The notes beneath the pieces were generated by a model. It was not told the origin of the DNA, did not search any database, and worked only from the letters and a program-made list of their open reading frames with translations. This document shows positions 20,401-22,481 of a stretch of DNA of 22,481 nucleotides, one piece after another. The position numbers and the translations under genes are program-made. Positions within the stretch are counted from its first letter, which is position 1. Every line of letters begins with the position of its first letter. The stretch is from DATHTC01 sp050262775. Its GTDB lineage: Bacteria > Actinomycetota > Thermoleophilia > Gaiellales > Gaiellaceae. The stretch spans positions 1 to 22,481 of the forward strand of contig JBLNEO010000135.1 in assembly GCA_050262775.1 (NCBI GenBank). The letters run 5' to 3'.

Positions 20401-20516
20401 TCGTTGCCCTCGTTCTGCCGCCGGAGGCGCTCGAACGTCCGCTCGCGCTCCCACCGCTCGAGCACCTCGAGCTCGAGCGCCGGGTGATCGGGGACGTCCG
20501 GGAGCTGCTCGAACAT
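17463..20516 (-). CDS. ileS: isoleucyl-tRNA synthetase with altered HIGH and KMSKS motifs
   Basis: A 1017-residue cytoplasmic class I synthetase that charges tRNA-Ile. The overall layout is complete: N-terminal Rossmann half (FVDGPVTANK...), CP1 editing domain (WTTTPWTLPAN near 222-233, HIAPGCGSEDF near 308-317), Cys pairs (WCPRCG, PCSCG, CEACG), second Rossmann half and a long anticodon-binding C-terminus. The first signature, aligned by the invariant Lys-Asp eight residues on, reads Ala55-Val-His-Thr58 instead of HxGH. The second reads Glu604-Met-His-Gly-Ser608 instead of KMSKS, followed by WGN. These and the AWGRTLKDVFQRYHA segment place it near the IleRS2 enzymes with a GxHH motif. No frameshift or stop is present. 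A TACGAT box eight bases before the ATG suggests a leaderless transcript. Divergent to trxA. Confidence 0.93.
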   Translation of the reverse strand: MFEQLPDVPDHPALELEVLERWERERTFERLRRQNEGNEPWSFVDGPVTANKKLAVHTAWGRTLKDVFQRYHALRGFDQRYQNGFDCQGLWIEVGVERELGLNSKREIEEYGLDRFAAKCREVVVWSADELTRGSKRLGMWMDWGNDYFTFSDTNIEYIWRFLKLVHERGWLYLGHRSTEWCPRCGTSISAHELHGNYVDRADPSLYVRFPLLDRPGESLVIWTTTPWTLPANVAAAVNPEADYGRRLNGEWVAAPRYPDESYDEVAKGSELLGWRYEGPFDDLAPGAAVDHRVIPWADVSLEEGTGIVHIAPGCGSEDFELAREHDLPVLTPVDESGRFYDDYGWLHGVSTVEAAEQIIGYLEERGRLVEAGLYEHRYPECWRCHTPLIFRISDDWFIAVRDLRQPMRDANAAVRWTPEYMGKRMDDWLVNMGDWNISRRRYYGLPLPFYPCSCGQLNVIGSRAELEQRALAGLEGLQELRRPWIDDVPISCEACGAEVRRIPEVGDVWLDAGIVPFSTLGWQSPAWVDEGFGTGAARGLTRAPLPDHAYWETWFPATWVSEMREQIRLWFYSQLFMSVVLVGRAPFEQVLGYEKMLDETGREMHGSWGNMIEAEDAFAQMGADVMRWQYCAQPPDRNLLFGFGPAHEIKRKLLTLWHSTKFLVDYGNIEGFTPTYADLAGGPRGALQPLDRWLVVRTERLVRDAREAFDEQLTFRVVQAFEAFLDDLSNWYIRRSRRRFYSFDEAAFRTLWYGLVQSLRVVAPLMPFLTDHLWRNLVAGPCEGAPDSVHLAGWPEAGEPDEELLAEMAQARLVAELGRRARDASGLKLRQPVRRLVVEGAPLAERHADVVRDELRVKELEFGHVDAELRVKPNLPVLGPKLGKELGPVRRALQEGRFEELGGGRFGVLGHELGPDEVLVERSGREGWSVASDGGVTVALETALDGELEREGRMLDLVRLLNSMRKDAGLELTDRIRVTLPESARELLGYEEQIKAEVLAVEIRVDGVDAPVIEKV

Positions 20517-20524
20517 GGACGCCG

Positions 20525-20530
20525 ATCGTA
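20525..20530 (-). promoter_or_regulatory. TACGAT -10 box for leaderless ileS
   Basis: On the minus strand TACGAT ends eight bases before the ileS ATG; the spacer CGGCGTCC is not a ribosome-binding site. I see no T-box-like leader, which would in any case need a longer 5' UTR. Confidence 0.5.
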
Positions 20531-20613
20531 CCGGCGGAATCCGGGCGGCCCCGCGGGCGTTTCAGCATCCGAGGGCCGCGGGAACCGGCCCGGATACTCC
20601 ACGAAAGGAACGC

Positions 20614-20928
20614 ATGGTTACCGAAGTGACGAACGAGACCTGGGACAGCGAGGTCGCCTCGAGCGAGACGCCCGTCCTGGTCGACTTCTGGGCCGAGTGG
20701 TGTGGCCCCTGCCACGCCGTCGCGCCCGTGCTGGACAAGATCGTCGAGGAGCGCCAGGGCGAGCTGAAGCTCGTGAAGGTGAACATCGACGAGCAGCCGG
20801 AGCTCGCCGGCAAGTTCGGGGTCGCGTCGATCCCGACGATGATCCTGTTCAAGGGCGGGGAGCCGGCCGCAGCCGCGATCGGCGCGCAGCCGAAGGGCTC
20901 GCTCGAGCGCTCGCTCGGGCTCGTCTAG
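20614..20928 (+). CDS. trxA: thioredoxin
   Basis: A 104-residue cytoplasmic thiol-disulfide reductase of normal thioredoxin length. The active site WAEWCGPCHAVAP places the redox pair at Cys30 and Cys33, with the buried Asp24 upstream (LVDFWAEW). The cis-proline loop is ASIPTMILF and a final helix follows (GSLERSLGL). The His after the CGPC motif replaces the more usual Lys or Arg. The ATG at 20614 is set by a Shine-Dalgarno AAAGGA at good spacing; the frame is open further upstream but without coding character. A GATACT box lies at 20593-20598. It is transcribed divergently from ileS and is convergent with the DUF2231 gene. Confidence 0.95.
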   Translation: MVTEVTNETWDSEVASSETPVLVDFWAEWCGPCHAVAPVLDKIVEERQGELKLVKVNIDEQPELAGKFGVASIPTMILFKGGEPAAAAIGAQPKGSLERSLGLV

Positions 20929-20947
20929 CTCCCGGCGACGAGGTCTC

Positions 20948-20980
20948 GAGGCGGGGCAGGCGCTAGCGCCGCTCCGCCTC
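20948..20980. terminator. convergent hairpin between trxA and the DUF2231 gene
   Basis: GAGGCGGGGC (20948-20957) pairs with GCTCCGCCTC (20971-20980) with one G-T wobble. The inner part is the perfect palindrome GGCGCTAGCGCC (20959-20970). The stem lies 20 bases after the trxA stop and its centre is the stop codon of the DUF2231 gene. Pyrimidine-rich TCCCTTCTCC follows on the plus strand, so termination of trxA is plausible. Confidence 0.5.
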
Positions 20981-21484
20981 TCCCTTCTCCGGCGTGAACG
21001 GCGAGACCGCCCGCTTCGCCGGCTCGCTCTGAAGCTCGAGCACGCGCATCCCGTGGACGTACGTGATCGCTCCGCCGATCCACCCGCCGAGCGCCAGCAC
21101 GCCGAACCCGATCAGCGTCAGGATGAGCGAGCCGGAGCTCACGTCGCCGGTGTCGAAGCTGTTCTTGCCGACGATCACCGTGGCGAGGAACACGGCGCTC
21201 CCGATCAGCATCACGATCATGTGCGCGGTCGCCGTCCGCCAGAGCGGCGTCCCGCTCGAGATCGTCACCCAGTCCGCGAAGCCCGCGACCGCGGTGGGGA
21301 TCGTCAGCAGCAGCGCCGTCACGAGCGCGAGCCACCAGCCGTGCGTCGCGGCGTTGTCGCTGATGCCGAGCGTGTCCGCGAGCGCGGCGATCGTCGCGAA
21401 CGTGTAGGCGCCGATCACGGTGCCCGTGAGCGGTGGGTGCGACGGATGGCCGGGCAGGCCGCGGATGAGAGCGCCGAAGTTCAA
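20963..21484 (-). CDS. DUF2231-family membrane protein
   Basis: A 173-residue protein with four hydrophobic helices: GAYTFATIAALADTLG, the Trp-containing WWLALVTALLLTIPTAVAG, HMIVMLIGSAVFLATVIV and a glycine-rich LILTLIGFGVLALGGWIGG. The start GHPSHPPLTG followed by these helices is the hallmark of DUF2231 proteins, which have no established activity. The TTG at 21484 is chosen because a perfect GGAGG ribosome-binding site lies six bases upstream (21491-21495) and the product then starts just before the family's His-Pro motif. The tail is a charged cytosolic segment. The stop lies in the hairpin shared with trxA. Confidence 0.85.
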   Translation of the reverse strand: MNFGALIRGLPGHPSHPPLTGTVIGAYTFATIAALADTLGISDNAATHGWWLALVTALLLTIPTAVAGFADWVTISSGTPLWRTATAHMIVMLIGSAVFLATVIVGKNSFDTGDVSSGSLILTLIGFGVLALGGWIGGAITYVHGMRVLELQSEPAKRAVSPFTPEKGEAERR

Positions 21485-21550
21485 CTGCGTCCTCCGTGGT
21501 CGGGGTCGCAGGCATCTTCCCACGCGCGCGGCGCGGGGAACCTCGGAGGG

Positions 21551-21730
21551 CTACTCCTCGCTGCCGAGGAAGTCGAGGAACGCGCCGTGCTTCGCGAGGT
21601 AGTCCTCGAGCTCGGCGACCCCGGAGATCGCCCACTCCTCGAGCCATCCCTCGCGGAGGTCGTCCTCGACGTGGTGGAGGCCGTGCTCGCTCATGGCGTG
21701 ATGATCGGCGTCGGGCACGCGGAGCGCCAT
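21551..21730 (-). CDS. small acidic hypothetical protein (59 or 47 residues)
   Basis: A very short acidic ORF. From the ATG at 21730 it has 59 residues, beginning MALRVPDADHHAMSEH; from the in-frame ATG at 21694 it has 47, beginning MSEHGLHHVEDD. The body (LREGWLEEWAISGVAELEDY) reads as an amphipathic helix with aromatic residues and ends with DFLGSEE. Codon use is like that of neighbouring genes. Neither start has a strong ribosome-binding site; the longer form is preferred because the extra codons also look coding. I recall similar small actinobacterial hypotheticals but cannot name a family. It is divergent to the kinase-like gene. Confidence 0.55.
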   Translation of the reverse strand: MALRVPDADHHAMSEHGLHHVEDDLREGWLEEWAISGVAELEDYLAKHGAFLDFLGSEE

Positions 21731-21771
21731 GGGCCGAACGGCTCATCTTCCGCGCGGCGGGACCTACCCTC

Positions 21772-21777
21772 TACGCT
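21772..21777 (+). promoter_or_regulatory. TACGCT -10 box for leaderless lipid-kinase-like gene
   Basis: TACGCT ends seven bases before the GTG at 21785. A second candidate, TACCCT, lies seven bases further upstream at 21765-21770. No Shine-Dalgarno is present. Confidence 0.4.
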
Positions 21778-21784
21778 GCGGCGC

Positions 21785-22481
21785 GTGCCAGGCGTGCTGT
21801 TCGTCAACCCGCGGTCCGGCTCCGGCGAGCCGAGCGTGGACGACCTCGTCGCGGCGGCGCGCGCACGCGGCGTCGAGGTGCACGTCCTGGCGCCGGACGA
21901 CGACCTCCCGGCGCTCGCGCGTGACGCCCCTGCCGGCAACCTCGGGATGGCGGGCGGGGACGGGTCGCTGGCCGCCCGCGCGGACGTCGCCATCGACCCG
22001 GGCCACCCCGTCGTGGTCGGCCCCGGGGGGACGCGAAACCACTCGGCGCGCGCCCGCGGCCTGGCCCGCGACGACCCGCTCGCGGCGCTGGCCGGGTTCG
22101 ACGGCGTCGAGCGGCGCGTGGACGTCGGCCGCGCGGGCGGGCGGGTCTTTCTGAACAACGTGTCGCTGGGCCTCTACGCGCGGCTCGTCCACCGGCGGGA
22201 GCGCCACCGGCGACGGAGCGAGGCGCTCGCCCGCCTGCGGGCGCTGGCGATCCTCGTCCGCCACCCGCGCGCGCTGCGGGCGACCGTCGACGGCGAGCCC
22301 GTCGCGGCGCGCGTGCTCCTCGTCGCGAACAACGCGTACCGCCTGGACCCCCTCTCACCGGGCGAGCGCGAGCGGCTCGACGAGGGACTCCTCCACCTCT
22401 ACTCCTCGTCGGCCCCGTTCCGCGGCGGCGGCTGGGAGGAGCAGTGTGCCGAGCGGTTCGAGATCGACGTCCGGCGGCACC
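21785..22481 (+). CDS. diacylglycerol/lipid kinase-like protein, truncated by window edge
   Basis: The first 232 residues of a protein of the diacylglycerol kinase catalytic (LCB5/YegS) family, which phosphorylates lipid substrates at the membrane; the frame is open to the window end. It starts VLFVNPRSGSGEPS, the usual N-terminal strand with the NPxSG motif. The nucleotide motif GMAGGDGSLAA and the loop GGTRNHSARARG follow, then FLNNVSLGLYARLV and RVLLVANNAYRL typical of the second domain. Relative to the forms I know, the GTRNH loop carries Gly and Ser where large aromatics are usual, so activity may be altered. The GTG at 21785 follows a TACGCT box by seven bases with no Shine-Dalgarno. 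Divergent from the small acidic ORF. Confidence 0.85.
   Translation, partial: MPGVLFVNPRSGSGEPSVDDLVAAARARGVEVHVLAPDDDLPALARDAPAGNLGMAGGDGSLAARADVAIDPGHPVVVGPGGTRNHSARARGLARDDPLAALAGFDGVERRVDVGRAGGRVFLNNVSLGLYARLVHRRERHRRRSEALARLRALAILVRHPRALRATVDGEPVAARVLLVANNAYRLDPLSPGERERLDEGLLHLYSSSAPFRGGGWEEQCAERFEIDVRRH

Noticed and set aside
17463..20516. ileS as a pseudogene
   Set aside because: The frame is complete over 1017 residues with intact editing domain, Cys pairs and a promoter-like box; only the two signature motifs differ, which suggests a variant active site rather than decay.

Overview
This is about 22.5 kb of very GC-rich DNA with strongly G/C-biased third codon positions, many GTG starts, TAnnnT-type -10 boxes and frequent leaderless-looking starts. 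Together with the gene content (multi-GAF sensor kinase, DUF2231 protein, CtaG-type oxidase assembly factor, CCA-less tRNA genes) this points to an actinobacterial chromosome. Thermoleophilia/Gaiellales is my best guess, inferred from protein style and not proven. No insertion sequence, prophage, CRISPR array or rRNA is visible. The window looks like ordinary core chromosome, and no stretch over 300 bases lacks a gene.

Layout. 1-9.8 kb: six single tRNA genes (Leu-TAG, Arg-TCG, His-GTG, Arg-TCT, Gly-TCC, Pro-TGG) are interspersed with small operons. These encode a hot-dog thioesterase, a CxC-motif hypothetical, a cysteine-bearing helical protein, a secreted beta-propeller followed by a CopD-like membrane protein, a DJ-1/PfpI protein, an AI-2E permease followed by a CAP-domain protein, a PhoD-like phosphatase, and CtaG overlapping a flavin monooxygenase. 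9.8-11.3 kb: an EamA/DMT permease and a second secreted CAP protein. 11.3-15.7 kb: a leftward two-gene signalling operon, a 1306-residue multi-GAF/PAS histidine kinase followed by a single-domain receiver. 15.7-17.5 kb: a divergent intergenic region with a possible small RNA and a strong hairpin, then ispH overlapping a lipoprotein gene. 17.5-22.5 kb: ileS (leftward), trxA, a DUF2231 membrane protein, a very small acidic ORF and a truncated diacylglycerol-kinase-like gene running off the right edge.

Most interesting. (1) The isoleucyl-tRNA synthetase has both class I signature motifs altered: Ala-Val-His-Thr where HxGH is expected and Glu-Met-His-Gly-Ser where KMSKS is expected. This resembles, and goes beyond, the GxHH-type IleRS2 enzymes known for extreme mupirocin resistance. 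(2) The large sensor kinase has Gln in place of the phospho-accepting His of its H-box, while its ATP-binding domain and the partner receiver look intact. (3) The kinase-ispH intergenic region holds a promoter-like TTGTCC-17-TACCGT, two competing stems and a 16-bp terminator-like hairpin, so it is a candidate unannotated small RNA. (4) At least eight genes show a TAnnnT box ending 6-8 bases before the start codon, suggesting widespread leaderless transcription; one such box overlaps the divergent -10 of a tRNA gene. (5) A perfect 12-bp hairpin abuts the Shine-Dalgarno-less start codon of the CopD-like gene.
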